A stretch of 64,000 bases of DNA from Malurus cyaneus samueli (taxonomy: Eukaryota; Chordata; Aves; Passeriformes; Maluridae), in assembly GCA_009741485.1 (NCBI GenBank), contig CM019219.1, forward strand, positions 28,889,250 through 28,953,249, read 5' to 3'. Position numbers and translations under genes: made by a program. The notes beneath the pieces were generated by a model. The model was not told the DNA's origin. It was given only the letters and a program-made list of their open reading frames with translations, and did not search any database. How positions within the stretch are numbered: position 1 is the first letter of the stretch; every line of letters starts with the position of its first letter. This document shows, one piece after another, positions 9,641 to 21,798 of this stretch.

Positions 9641-12600
9641 TCCTGCTCTTTGGGAAGCAGCACTCCAGTGGGAGCCTGGAACCGGCACAGGGAAGCCAGC
9701 AACTGAGATAAGCAATCCAACACGGAATAGCTCATGTGCAGAACCCAACTAATCCTAATAACGTCTGTTACAGAAGTGTTGCCTTTCTGATGTATTTCTT
9801 CATTTCAGCTGGGAGATAACCCTGGCCTTGTAATCATTCCTAGTGCTGGTTCACATGTGTAGTAAATGCAGCCATGGGTTGAGCCCCATTTGTTCCAGTT
9901 CACAACTGCAGCCCTTCTAGATTAGGAGGGTAATTTGGGTCTTATTTTGAGGCCTCTGATAATAACAATACAGCTTTCCTTACTGTATAAGGGTTTGGAT
10001 CAGTGCTTTGCTGGCTGTGTTACAGAATAGGCTTTACAGGTTGGGGAGGAGGTAGTTGCTCTATTATAGTGACCGGGTCTTTTTTGATCAAAAAGAAAAG
10101 TGTCTGTATGGAGACATGATGCTGCCACTAAATGTGACCTTGATGAACATCTGAAAAGCCCAGAGAACTATGGTAAATTAAATACTGCAGTGCTAGGGGT
10201 GTCTCACTGCTACAGTTTAAACTATTACTTAAGACCAAAGTGAAAAGTTCCACTGCCTAATTCTCCTAAGATTGTTGTGCTTGACTCTGAACTGAAGCTT
10301 TGCTGCTCTGTAACTAAGCAGAGGTATTTCTTAGACTAAAAATACTATGTTGAACATCAGGAAGTCAAGTTATATCAGCTTAATATTAAATTAATGTTCA
10401 TTCATATACATCATTATCTCATTCTATAAGCTGCACAGCTGTTCATGGAATCTGCATCCGATCTATAGTTTGTGACATAACTTGACAGATGCTTTACCAA
10501 AACCCCACCATGTCTAAGCTTGTAGTCATCAATCCAGCCTTTTTTACATTTGCTTGTTAATAAATGTGTATCTTCCTCTCCATATGTATTTCAGCAGTGT
10601 GCCTGTGTGTTCTAACAGTTACCCACATTTAATGCTCCTTCCTGTCCCTTGGGCATGTAAGGAGCAAAGAAAATGCACTTGGCACCTGTACCTGTCATGG
10701 TCAAGTTTAATCTTTTATGATTGAAAGAAGCTAAGCCTATAAAATAAAAATAGTGCAGAAATTGTTTCTTACTCTGGAAAACTGTCCAGATTCTACAGGC
10801 AATATCATTTGCTGCTTTATAGACTACTGTCTTCAACCATGTCACTAGGGGGAGGGTATTGAGGTTTCTCCATGACAGGAAGATGAGCACAGTCTTAGAA
10901 TATAGCAGCAATCCTTCCTGGCTTCCTGTATGCCTTAGATTTTTCCATCTCGTATGTGCACTGATTCTTTCACATTAAAATGTCCTTCTGGCAGGTTATT
11001 GAATGTATTTCCCCGTTAATGGAACTACTCTCGGCTAAGAACTACAGAGAAACCGACCCATGAAGATCTGCAAAATTTTCTAAAAAGGCCCTAGGCATGA
11101 CTTGAATCTGCCCAGTTGGTTCCATACTGAAAACAGTATCTTTGAATACTTAAATGAATGTTAGATCTGTTCAGGTATGACATACGAATATGGGAATCAC
11201 TTTTTCTTAGGATGCCAGATCCAGCAGGTTTGAAAATTACACCGTTCTTCACCTGGAGATTGATTACTCTAAAAGTATACTTAGGGGTTATTTGGATTTC
11301 TTGCTCACTGACTGTGAATCATGGCATTTTCTACCTGCAGCTTCCTGTTTTCATCTCTCCAAGTGGGTAGGGAAAAAGAAAAGCAACATTCATTTGGAGA
11401 AATTGCATCCTCCGTGTCATGCATTAATTTTAGCAGTTAGAAATGGGTTCAGAGTTCATTAGTATCTGAAGTTCCTCACTTGTCAAAAGCATTGTTTCTC
11501 TTTGCTTTTGGCTCCATTTGCAGTAGAAGAAAATTGGAATGGAAATGTAATTTTGAAGGGTTACATTTCCTTGTTCTCCCTGATCTGTCATGATTGTGTA
11601 AGAATTGAGACAGATTTTCGTCTTTCTGTTCTTAGAATGGAATCAATAGTAATATAACTGATAACAAAATGGCATTGGCATTAGGACAATTCTTATGAGA
11701 AGGAATGGTCATTTATTCAGGGGACGAGCCAGTACCAACTACTGTGATGTATTTTTCTACATAGATGAGCTGTGAAGGTTCATTAAGCAAAGAATATTGA
11801 GTGTGCAGAAAACTGTAAAAGTTATCAGATCCAATGTAGATGAGCGGGAACTAAAAAGGACTTGGAAAAATGATGTGATCATAGAATGGAGAGCTTTACA
11901 GACACAAATGTTTGCCACCACTTTTAAAGTATTTTTATTGTATTTCTTAATTTTCAGATATTTTTAATATCCTCTTATCTCTTATGAAGTTGGTGCAAGG
12001 TTAGCAACTTTCAGGTGTAGCACCAGCCTGAGCCTGCCAGAGGGAGGTGGATCCCTTTACACTGTTGAGACTGGGAGCTGCCTGGGGTGGTAGAACTGCT
12101 GGAAATGAGAATAGTGGATATGGATAGCCCTAAATAAGAGACTCTTACAGCCTTGACGGAGTGTGCATTGCCAGCATAAGCTATTGCTCTCAAGGCCTGT
12201 TTTGTATATTGATTGCAAAGATTTGTGTGAAATCTCCTCTGATAGCCATTGTAAATTGCTGCTTTAATTATTGTCTAGGTGGCTGGTTTGCTGAATTCTG
12301 TTGAATGTCATTAGTTTGTTCATTTAATTCTGAATTCCAAACAAGTCACATTTAAATTTAAGGTGTCTCTGGTTTAGTTGACCTGGGAAATAAAAAATCT
12401 GAGAGGATGTAAGAAAATTTAGCTGATGTTGTATTGGAATGGTGTCAGAGAGACACTAATGAAATCATTCAAGTTACTTGTGGGCATACACTGACTTCAT
12501 ATCACACAGCAAAATTTTTTTTCCATATATTTTTAGCCCTTCTTTTCCTCCTTTTCTCAAGCAAGGCAAAAGAAAGAAGGAGCAGAGTAGTGCTCTTACT

Positions 12601-13469
12601 CTGCTCACCTCATGCACAATCCTTTGTCCATGCTCTTTGTTTGCGTTGCTGTCTCTTGCACCAGTTCCATGGTCACATTCCTCCTGGGACAGTCAGTAAC
12701 TATTTGTGATTATATCCCTGGGGCCTCTGCTATCGTCCTTTGCTGTTACTGGAAGGCCTCTGCCATTATCTCATGACTGTCAATAAATTGGAGAGCAGTT
12801 TTGGCTATCTTATGGGTGACTTGGGGATATTTCATCAGAGATTCATGTTGAAACGTAGAGCATGGCCACAGATGGCGTTTAGTGCACAGTCCTTTCCTGT
12901 GTGGTTTGGTACAAACCCTACCATCTAGAGGCCATTTCCTTTTTAACCATGGCTTTTCTCTACTGAGGTGAGGAATTCTCTTGTCTCCAAAGCCAGCCAA
13001 AACAATAAATCTGAAACTGATGGCATAATCCTTGGATCAAACTGTGCAGAACAGCTGCAGAACTCCCTTTCAGCTGGACTTGGTGCTTCTCTTTCCTGGG
13101 GATTGTCTACCGTGGGCCTATGATGTGTGTATGGATCTCCATTGCTGCTGCAGGTTCTGGGCAGCTTTGCTTTTCTGTGTAGCACATTAATGATCTGAGA
13201 CCTCCCTCACAACAGTTATTTTAGTCCTTTCCTCTTACCTGTTACTTTCATTCCAAATAATTGATTAAACTGATGTTCATACTCAAAACCTTGGATACAG
13301 CAGAAGTGACATACTGAGAAACTCATGCGGCCTGCAGTTGAATACCACGTTATGCAAAGTAACAGAATTTTAGAGCAGTTGTCATTAATTGATTGTCTAC
13401 AATGCATGAAGTAATGTTCTGATAAAGGGAATCTTTCCCTTATTCAGGATGGTAAATTAATCTTTAATG
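9641..13469. other. unique noncoding DNA
   Basis: No recognisable gene, repeat family or RNA. Bases 11930-11990 are AT-rich. Small open frames on both strands lack splice signals. A single ATCATAGAATGG at 11878-11889 recalls a CR1 end but is too short to call. Confidence 0.65.
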
Positions 13470-13481
13470 TTTTTTTTTTTT
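13470..13481. repeat. T12 homopolymer
   Basis: Twelve consecutive T; a simple repeat with no associated element recognised. Confidence 0.9.
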
Positions 13482-13722
13482 CTAATAAGTTGGATTGCAG
13501 TAGACAAGTTTTTAGTGATATCTTTCTTACTACATGGGGAAAAAGTTAAAGCAGAAACAGCAAACCTGAGAGAAGTATTTATCAACTTCCATATCTAAAA
13601 GGATCCATCATATAAATGCCTTGTGTTTTTATAAAATGAAATACCTACCTGAAAAAGTAGTAATTTAATAAAAAAGGAGTCTGAAGCAACCCTCTTAACA
13701 TTGGAGTTAAGCTTAGGAAACA

Positions 13723-13748
13723 GTGGTGTGTGTGTGTATGTGTGTGTA
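13723..13748. repeat. (GT)n microsatellite, interrupted
   Basis: A GT dinucleotide tract of about 26 bases, interrupted by GGT at the start and by one TA step in the middle. Likely length-polymorphic. Confidence 0.9.
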
Positions 13749-16339
13749 ACAGCAGACACTGTTACAGAGCTGAACTCAGGATTCTCTGATCTGCTGAGAG
13801 AACCATGCTCATTTGAAATCCAGCTTTAGAAAAGCTTCCTTCAGTAAGACATTGAGCTATTATTAACTGAGGAACCTTTAAACAAGATGTGCTGCAAAAA
13901 TATGATGTTTTCTAAAATCAAATCTGTACTATAATTTTTATTTCCTCATCTGTGTGGAAGGGAATTGTGTGATCAGTGGATCCGCTTTGGATATGTGATT
14001 TTTATTTTAAATTTGTTCCAGGCCTGTTTCAGTAGCTGTAATCAGAGTCCCACAGGTTACACCAAGCTTCTGAAATAGATGCTGGGGAAGTTGTGCCCTT
14101 CCAGACAGTATGTTCTAGTGATTATTGAAGAGAAATTCATTTGAATAAGGTAATTAATTTTGAGTTGATCATGATGATGATCAGATATATATTTTTCCAG
14201 ATTAAACTGAAATTTCTGATTCTGTATGGCTCTAAAATGAAGCATGATGTCTTGCATAAAAATACACCTTATGAAAAATAGTAAACAATAACAGGTACAG
14301 CAACACTTAGAAAATGGATGAGTTGTGTATAAATAAAAATGGTTATCTCTTCTCCCAGTACTGCTTTCCATTGAATAACAAATCAAACACCAGAATTCCC
14401 CTTCCCAAGCCCCAGTTAATTTTGTATTTCTTATTGTTGCATCTCCCTGACCATAGAGTTGATACCCTGGCAGGAATGCCATTAGAATGGCTGGTCCTTG
14501 TTGGTCGCTTGCCCTGTTCTTCCTTTTCCTGACAGATCCTGTTTCAATCCCTCCATGTTGTTGCTCTCAGGGCTGGTTGTCTGGCCTGCTGATGGCAATC
14601 ACAGCTAACAGCTCCCTTCAGCAAACCGGACCTCCCTCTTTAACTGTGCCTCTGCAGCAAGGAATCGATTGAATTTGTGTAAAATATGAGCTTTGAATTG
14701 CATTGTACAGCACTCTCCTGGTGTAAAAGCTAGGGCTTTATAGTGGCACACCTCCATAGTTCATCTCACGTTCTCATTTCTCTGTGTCCTAGGTATATGT
14801 ATTCTGTAAATCAGTTTACCTTTTATAGTCTCTCTGCACCTCAAAAGAAATCAAAACCTAAAATTGAAGTTCAGAAATAATTTATTCTTGAAAAATCCAA
14901 TTAGTATTTATAATACTAAGTTAGCCACTTAGTGCTTTCCCTTTTTTACCATCACTCACTGGTTACGCTGCCATCCTCCTTGGTTCTTTCACCTTAATGT
15001 TGCTGTGCTGTTACTGAAGAGAACAGTCTGCTTTCAGAGGTGTTCCATGGCAGCATCTATGCTCAGAATCTGGAGGAATTCTCAAAGGAGTATTATAGGT
15101 AGAATAGCTACTGCTTACTTACAGTATTTTATGTTCCACACAATAATAAATTACTCATTTCTTTACACAGCCAAGGTCACCACAGATACTTTTTTGTACC
15201 CATATTGTGGTTGGAGAGTTTCAGTTGTGTGTTTTCATTATTTAGTATCAGAAGGAAAGGTACCTGATCAGGTTTTGCCCTGTTTCCAGGCCAGGTAAGG
15301 ACCTTATCTGCAGTCCTGTTGGTTTTTGTGTTCAGGAGTGGAGGGAAGGGGCTGCACTGCAGTTGTAACTGTGTGTGCTGCTCTGCCTGCCTCGGTGGAG
15401 CTCCTTGCAGGGGCAGCTGCTGCTTATGCTGATCTCTAAGCTTATGCTGAGCTTCCCCTGTTGGAAGGAGAGCAGCGGTGTTCTGCCAGGCCTCATTGGG
15501 ATCTGACAGGCTCTATCAGCTGGATCCTTTCTTCAGTCACTGTCTTTCATGTGGTTACATTTTCTTGTCATCTCCCTCTGACCTGCTCACACCAGTTTAC
15601 CACAAGCACCTTATTTCTAAAGAGTAGCAGATTTTTGCCAGAGACCTTCTTTAGAGAATCAGAGCTGATATTACAAATATGATCAAAATGATGAGAAACA
15701 TGCACTTTGAAGAGCCTGAGTGTTTTGTATCCTGTAAGACTTTGTGCCACCTTGGGAGTGGTTTGCATGGCAGCTGGCTTGCTCCTGCTCCATGTGGCAG
15801 CAGGGGCAGGAGGTCACTGGCAGTGGATTTGGCCCCCCAGCAGTGTGCCCTCACTGCTGGGCACTGGGACTTGATGCTCCACAAGCTCAAGATTCATAAG
15901 GAGGGTGTTGAGTGACGCTGCCTGTCCCTCACTGTGATGAATGCTGTGCTGCAGTACACATTAGCTCGCTGTTGACTGGGATTTCAGCTCTTTGTAATTG
16001 CTTTTTGGTGGGTTAGCCGCATGGAAAGCCCAGAGTGCATCCCAGCCTGCTTGTTGGCTGAAATCAGGTCTGTCCTCAGACACCAGGGGCAAAAGTCATC
16101 AGAAAACCTTCATGTCAGCCCTGGAGTTATCCGTGGTTAGCCTCAGGCACAGCATTTATTACAGCATCTCTCTCTCTTCAAAAAGCGCAGTAGAAATGTT
16201 CTCCTACATTCTGAATCTTCCCAAGAAAACCAAAGTTTTGGCACTGGCAGGTTATTTCTGAAACCCTTATAATATCTTTTGGAATATCATCATCAGAGCC
16301 AAGTTTGTTACTCACTGAGGATCTCTATAGATAATGACT
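13749..16339. other. unique noncoding DNA
   Basis: Nothing identifiable. A minus-strand open frame of 141 codons (14057-14482) is within chance expectation. Bases 15300-15480 and 15740-15930 are somewhat GC-richer than average but show no CpG island. Confidence 0.6.
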
Positions 16340-16866
16340 GCCTCGCCTATGCCTCCATCAACCTATTCCCTGATGGCTGTACTGGGCCCTGCTGATACAC
16401 CAGAACTTCCATCCTTACTCTCTTCAATATCTGCCTTTTCCACTGAAACTTCACCTTGGCTGATATCCTGTTAGAGCTGCATTCTAGTTCTCTTTACATC
16501 ACTTCTCTGGCTTTTGGTCCACTATCCAGCTTTGCCACATTTATTCAGTATTCCACAAGATTCTCTCTGTTTTCTGAAAGTATAAAGATGTATTCTTGTT
16601 TCAGTACAGCATCTGAGATACTCCTTACCGCTGCTCTCCCCTTTAAATCTGGATGTGTTCTCAGTTTGGAGACTCTCAAGTGATTTCCTGATGCTGTAGG
16701 ATTCCTCTGTCTCCTCCTTCACAGCTGCTGGTCCATCTGCATGTGACTGGCTGAAAATGTGCCCTCTGCTCTGACTTTCTGCTTTGCACTGATCAGCAGA
16801 GTCAGTCTTGTGCTGCCTGTGCTTCCTTCTCAGCTGCCTCTCACTCCCCAGAGAATGAAAGAACAT
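16340..16866 (-). other. coding-like segment, unassigned (possible decayed gene or exon)
   Basis: On the minus strand, 16866 down to 16522 is open for 114 codons. Its composition resembles an intracellular hydrophilic protein: many K, R, E, S and Q residues, for example GSERQLRRKHRQHKT and KEETEESYSIRKSLESLQTE. After a stop and a few disrupted codons a second acidic, serine-rich open stretch follows (DISQGEVSVEKADIEESKDG and on) in the same frame, down to a stop near 16357. This pattern fits a decayed coding sequence or processed fragment, but a chance frame of this length is not improbable and I recognise no family. The neighbouring minus-strand candidates at 16880-16976 and 17013-17384 are on the same strand. 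Confidence 0.15.
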
Positions 16867-16879
16867 TTTTTAAACTCAC

Positions 16880-16976
16880 CTGATGTACATTTCAGGAGAT
16901 GATCTTCTCTTTCTCATCATGTTTGTTCTATTTAAGGCTATTGCACGACATGAATTGAGGCTGGCCGTCGCAGTGG
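16880..16976 (-). other. candidate 97-bp exon, minus strand
   Basis: On the minus strand a possible acceptor (pyrimidine-rich sequence ending ACTGAG, AG at 16978-16977) precedes an open stretch ending at ATCAG and a good donor GTGAGTTT (16879-16872). The open frame contains TATASLNSCRAIALNRT and then MMRKRRSSPEMYI at the donor. CpGs cluster at 16945-16970, unusual locally. The acceptor is mediocre and the peptide is not recognised. Confidence 0.15.
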
Positions 16977-17012
16977 CTCAGTGGAATGGCCATGAGGAAG
17001 GAGGAAGCCTGG

Positions 17013-17384
17013 CTAGTGCAGCTGCCACGTTTGTGTAGGTTGGACTGTGTGCTCTCTGAAGGCTCTGACACTGCAGTGCAGCAACCCCAGAAAATTTAAC
17101 TGGACATGGATGGTGTTTTTGTGATATGGTAGAGAATTTAGGGGTGTTTCCAGTATTTTGATTGGGACTGGAACCTCGACTGTATGTGTGGAGCATATGG
17201 GATCCTGCAAATGGTACCATTCATGTGTCACAGGGATTTCCAGTGCTGTACCTGAATTTGTCTCATTTTCAAATCTTGTAGCAACCCATTGTGCCTTGTA
17301 AGATTTTACCAGCTGCTTGGCTCTAGCTGGAGATGAAACATCTTTTTTCAGTAATTTTCCCTTAGAGCCACAAATGCTAGTCAC
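17013..17384 (-). other. 123-codon open frame, minus strand, unassigned
   Basis: An open frame with no recognisable domain (for example KQLVKSYKAQWVATRFENET in its first third). It lies just upstream of the 16880-16976 candidate on the same strand. About three frames of this length are expected by chance here, so it is reported only because of its neighbours. Confidence 0.1.
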
Positions 17385-20300
17385 TAATAAGTGAAGAGAA
17401 CTGAAGCAGATGCCAGAAAATTAAAATCAATTGATTTTATGCATAACAGTAACAAGGCATTTTATCTTGGTGACAAACAGTGCTATCTTAAGTAAGCATT
17501 CATTTGACCCAGTGGCTTTGATATCAGTTGCTATTAATATCCATGTAGCACTTATTAACAAGCCTGCAGCTTTCAGGGCTTTAACAGAAGAGTAAATAAA
17601 ACTAGATGTGAAAATAAACTGATCTGTAAGTGATGTTTATATAAGGAAAAGGGAAAAAAAGTGTGGTATAGTGTGTGTGGGTGTAAGTACATATAAAACA
17701 TATGTAGTATAGTGTAGTTCAGCATAGTACAGGACACTAATAACCATAGGCATTTAATAAATACTGTCTTATAAGTAGAAATAAATAGAAGATGGATATT
17801 AATGATGAAGAGTTTCCAAAATTACACTTGGTCTTAGATGAGATACTTAGACTAAGTTATGGAAGTCATGTTGTGTGGCCACAGGAGCAAATCGAACCAA
17901 TAAATGGCTGGCCAGCATAAATGCATAATTAATAGTGTGCCAAATGAACATACCAAAGCTTTCATGTTTACATAAAATTGAAGGAAACTCTCTGAAAGAA
18001 ACCAACTTGCAAGACAGAGCTGATGAAATCATGTTCCTACTGTGTTTGAAAGCTGAAAGGATACTTAGCAATTTTCCTGGATCACAGAGTAGGAATTGAA
18101 ATTATTTCAATGCTTTCCCTCATTTCACCAGCTGTATTCTTAACCTGACATAACCCCTGAGATATCTTTGAACTTCTTCCTCTAAAGGTATTGGAAAACT
18201 CATTTGGCAGGTCCATTTATCAGATTCACAGCTGTGTCAGAATCTGTTTATATGAGGCAGTATATTTCTTTTTTTCTTGCAGTATCATTAGTTTAGCCTA
18301 GAACTACAGTAAACTTCAAGAACTGGATTAACACCAGTTTATGTCAGGTAAATGTGCAGCTCAGCAGGTTTCTTCCTTTTCATTCTGTAGCCATGGTATT
18401 AGTTGAGCAAGGAAAGTTTTAATTATTGATACTGTGACCAAGTCTGATGGTGCCAGGAAAAGCCCGAGCTTTATTTCTGTTCTTTGTGGCAACCCATGTG
18501 CAAGTAACTTGGCTGTGAGGTGAGGATTCTGCCTTAGAGGTCATTGCACAGAAATAGAATCATTGATTCTTGTTCCAGTTGGTTGACTGGTTCTTGGTTT
18601 GGGTTTTACATGGGGGGTTGAGGGAATACATCAGAGTGGTTGAGATCTAGCTATTGATTCACAGCCTAATCCTTTTTGATGGATTAACAGCTAATCTATG
18701 GGAAATGTGAAATTAAACACAGCTACTCAAACTTTTATTTAGCAATACTGCATGAACAGAAATGTGGTTGACCTGACACGTGTTAATGTTGACAGCATGA
18801 TCCCTTCAAAGTAGGTGCCAGACTCCCTTTGGTCTGAACAGGGAAGGATTTTTCCTTTTGAAAGAGAAAACCATTTAATGTTCTTACAAACAGGTTTGAT
18901 CCAGCTCCATCAAAAAGTCAATGATTTTCAAATTCTGTTTAATCCAGTTTGCATTTTGTAACCACTGTTTTACAAAATGGCCATTGCATTGTTACTTTAG
19001 AGCATAGTGTGAGTGGTCATTGACATCAGTGGCCCAAGATTTCTCTTCTGAGGTTTCTCACCAGAGAGTAGCTTTCTGAAAATACTCTTATGTGTTATGA
19101 TATGAAATATTAAACATCAGAGAGGCAGGATTGCTGACAGCACTGTAATATTGAAGACATCTGTCTAATTCATAAATATATAATATTTAGCTTCTCAAAA
19201 GCAATGGAATGTCAGATCATACAAGAATCAATTTAGATTTGGGAAGTTCAGCCTAGTTTTAATTCCAGGGCATCATTATTTACATCTCTCAGCGGCAAAA
19301 ACATGTTCTGTTCTCACTTCTTTGCTTTGAAGAAGCTGCATATGTGTGTTCTTCTTTGCAGAATAATCTCCAGAGACACACAGACTGAACCCTGAAGAAT
19401 TTACTCAAAAGATTGGTTCTGCTTTATGTTCAGATGATAATAGTGCTCAGGATATTTGTGGGGTCTCTGCCTTGCAGATCTGTCTCCAGGAGTCTGTGGT
19501 GTCCATGTATATCCATTAGTTAGAGGGGAAGTTTGCCAGTTGCAGACAGTTGAAAAATATCTGTATCTCTTTCCATCCCTTAATCCGACAGGTGTTCCTG
19601 CCTTGCTTCATTTGAAAGGAATAGCACAAGCACAAGACAAATTGCTGTGTTTAACTCATTACCGAGTGTGCTGGGCTTCCCTGCAGAAACACCTGGGTAA
19701 TAAATCCTTCTGGACCTCATCTTTCCTAAGAGATGCTATTTTCCCCTTCAGTGACTGTCATCATCTCATTGTGTTGCATCTCATCATGCAACTGTCTCAA
19801 AGTAACAAAAGAATATTTCTGTAGTGCTGCTGACTGAGGGTAGTTTTGAGTACTTGAGAGATATTTTATGGTAGGGCTCTGTACTTGGGCAGTGACTGGT
19901 TCTGGACAAACTTAGGTGTATTTTAATTTAAAATGACATAGTAAACAATTGTGGAGCTTGTAAAATAGATGATCCAAGATAGTGAGAGTGCAAGTGTAAA
20001 CACTTCAAAAAAATAAAGGAAATTTAAAATTGCTGGGTAATTACAGGTCAGAATATTTCAGAAATAGACTTTTTGACAATACTGACAGCTGAATTGGTCC
20101 TTTTCTGTGAATGGTGGGGAAAAGGAAGAAGGTGAAGAGGAAAGGAGAATTCCTATATTCTAATGCAGAAACTTGGGCTCTTAGCAGTGCTTTTATGCTA
20201 AGCTAATACTTCCACCATGAGGAAAAATACACAGAAACTACCTTTTGAAAGAGAAATGGAGGCCTTCTATCTGTGGTTTTGTTATCATTTCAGAGAAAGC

Positions 20301-21049
20301 TTTTTAAAACCTCTCTCTAGTCAGGGTGGAAGAATTTTAAAATTACCATCAAGTGGATCTGTCATCCATCAATCTGCTTCAGGAGTCACTTTAAGAAAGA
20401 GAAATGCTGCAGAAAATTTGTTACCTTAAAATCTAGCAGATAACCTGAGAAAATCCATGTGATTACTGGAGTTGAGAGGAAGCTCGTACATTTGTAACCA
20501 GTGTAAATACCCCCAGGTAAAACAGTGCTCTGGTTTAGAAGGTAGGCTGGTTTTAGGAACCCTTCACTAGGTGTGTAGCCACATTTCTTGCAACTGCTTA
20601 CTTCCTGCTGCTGGAAGCAGCTTATCTTCCCCAGCACTTTGTTGCTTAATGAGATATAAATGGCGCTCTGAACTGCTTTCATTGTGAAAAAATTCATTGA
20701 AAGGCATGATTCTTCAAGATGTTTTACATTGGGGTTGTGTGTCCTGTAGAACACTGGGGATGATTCAGTGTCATGTGATAAGAAAGACGGATGTTATCGC
20801 TACTCCTGCCTAGACTCCAGCTGAATCCACAGGGTGAGAGTTTCAGGAAGATAAAAAGCGTAGTTTCATGGTTAAGGCAGTAGAAAGCTGCCCCAGAGAA
20901 ATGGTGTCTTACTGTATCATGTCAGCCTTTGCCACAGCATTGCTGTAAAATCCACGAGAGTAGTCTGAGCTGTAATTTTCAGATTTTTCCGTCTGTACGT
21001 TACTGATTTCTCCGGTTAGCCCATTTAAATTCAGGGGTACTTTGGGGAA
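17385..21049. other. unique noncoding DNA
   Basis: No exon, repeat family or RNA is identified. Bases 17640-17740 hold irregular GT/GTA-rich sequence. A 122-codon plus frame (19456-19824) and a 122-codon minus frame (20386-20754) have no exon support. Confidence 0.6.
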
Positions 21050-21265
21050 GCACCAAGCAGAGAATGGATCAGATGGACAGTGTAGCTCTGGGGCCAACAC
21101 TGTCATTAATGACCTGGGTGATGATACAGAACATTCCCATGGCTATTCCCAAGGGTGCAGATGGTGCAGGACTGGAAGGACTGGGTGTGCAGCCACTCAG
21201 GGATCACACTGCGATGGAGAAGTGCCTCAGCAGAAACTTGTAAAGTTTCCCAAAAGGAAATACAT
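21050..21265 (+). mobile_element. CR1 LINE fragment (end of ORF2 region), plus strand
   Basis: GCCAACACTGTCATTAATGA (21093-21112) followed by CCTGGGTGATGATA corresponds to the CR1 reverse-transcriptase-end segment that typically reads as non-coding 'cattaatgacctggatgatg'. Downstream, GCAGATGGTGCAGGACTGGA near 21157-21176, a GCCACTCAGGGATCACACTG match and ATGGAGAAGTGCCTCAGCAG keep the CR1 order, through AACTTGTAAAGTTTCCCAAA. It is internally deleted and diverged. The 148-codon open frame over this stretch (21042-21488) is out of the CR1 frame in part and is not an intact protein. Confidence 0.6.
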
Positions 21266-21755
21266 TTACAAACAAACGAAGGCTTGTGAAGCTAACGAAA
21301 TGCATCAATACACTATTGGCAAGCTGCTACTATTTCTTTCAGAAGGGAAATTCACTGCAACACTGGTGACTGCTTCAGACCTGTCTGCAAGTTGCTGTGT
21401 GGTGTGTGTCCTTGCTTTTGATTCCTGGGTTTTAGATCACAATTTAGCATCCCATACCTGTGGGCTTTTTGTCCTGTCTTTCAGGTAAAGGTATGAATAA
21501 TGGTGTTCATTTGATTTCTTTATACATTTCATTAGGTACAGACTGGAAAGTTTCCCTCTTTGGATTTCCAGTATCAACGACAATAATCACATGTGAAATA
21601 GCTGAGAAGTGTGTTAATGTATCTAGTGATAATAAAAGGTTATTCTAGTTCCCCTCTCTCACAGGACTCCTGAAAGCTGAAATCAGGGGCAGCCAGAAGA
21701 GGCAGACTGCAGAGAGATTGCAAGGACTTCTTTCACTAGGTATTTCAAAAAAATC

Positions 21756-21798
21756 ATCAAGAATATTGGATATGAATCAAGAATATTGGATATTCTTG
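21756..21798. repeat. 20-bp tandem duplication forming a 9-bp hairpin
   Basis: ATCAAGAATATTGGATAT occurs at 21756-21773 and again at 21776-21793 (period 20), followed by a further TTGGATATGAA. At 21778-21798 CAAGAATAT, a TGG loop and ATATTCTTG form a perfect 9-bp inverted repeat. It is probably a replication-slippage product at a small hairpin. Confidence 0.85.

Noticed and set aside
8745..9748. Three long overlapping minus-strand open frames (252-300 codons) rich in Pro, Cys, Ala and Gln
   Set aside because: They are produced by the stop-free minisatellite; all three frames are open at once and encode phase-shifted versions of the same simple pattern.
11878..11889. ATCATAGAATGG resembling a minus-strand CR1 terminus
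   Set aside because: Similarity does not extend into the conserved GGTTTGGG/GGGACC part.
13723..13748. Possible Z-DNA or regulatory GT element
   Set aside because: Ordinary short interrupted microsatellite; no reason to assign function.
21042..21488. 148-codon plus-strand open frame, the longest outside the minisatellite
   Set aside because: Its first half lies in a decayed CR1 fragment and the rest has no similarity; length is within chance for this base composition (roughly 6% stops per codon gives a few frames above 120 codons in 64 kb).
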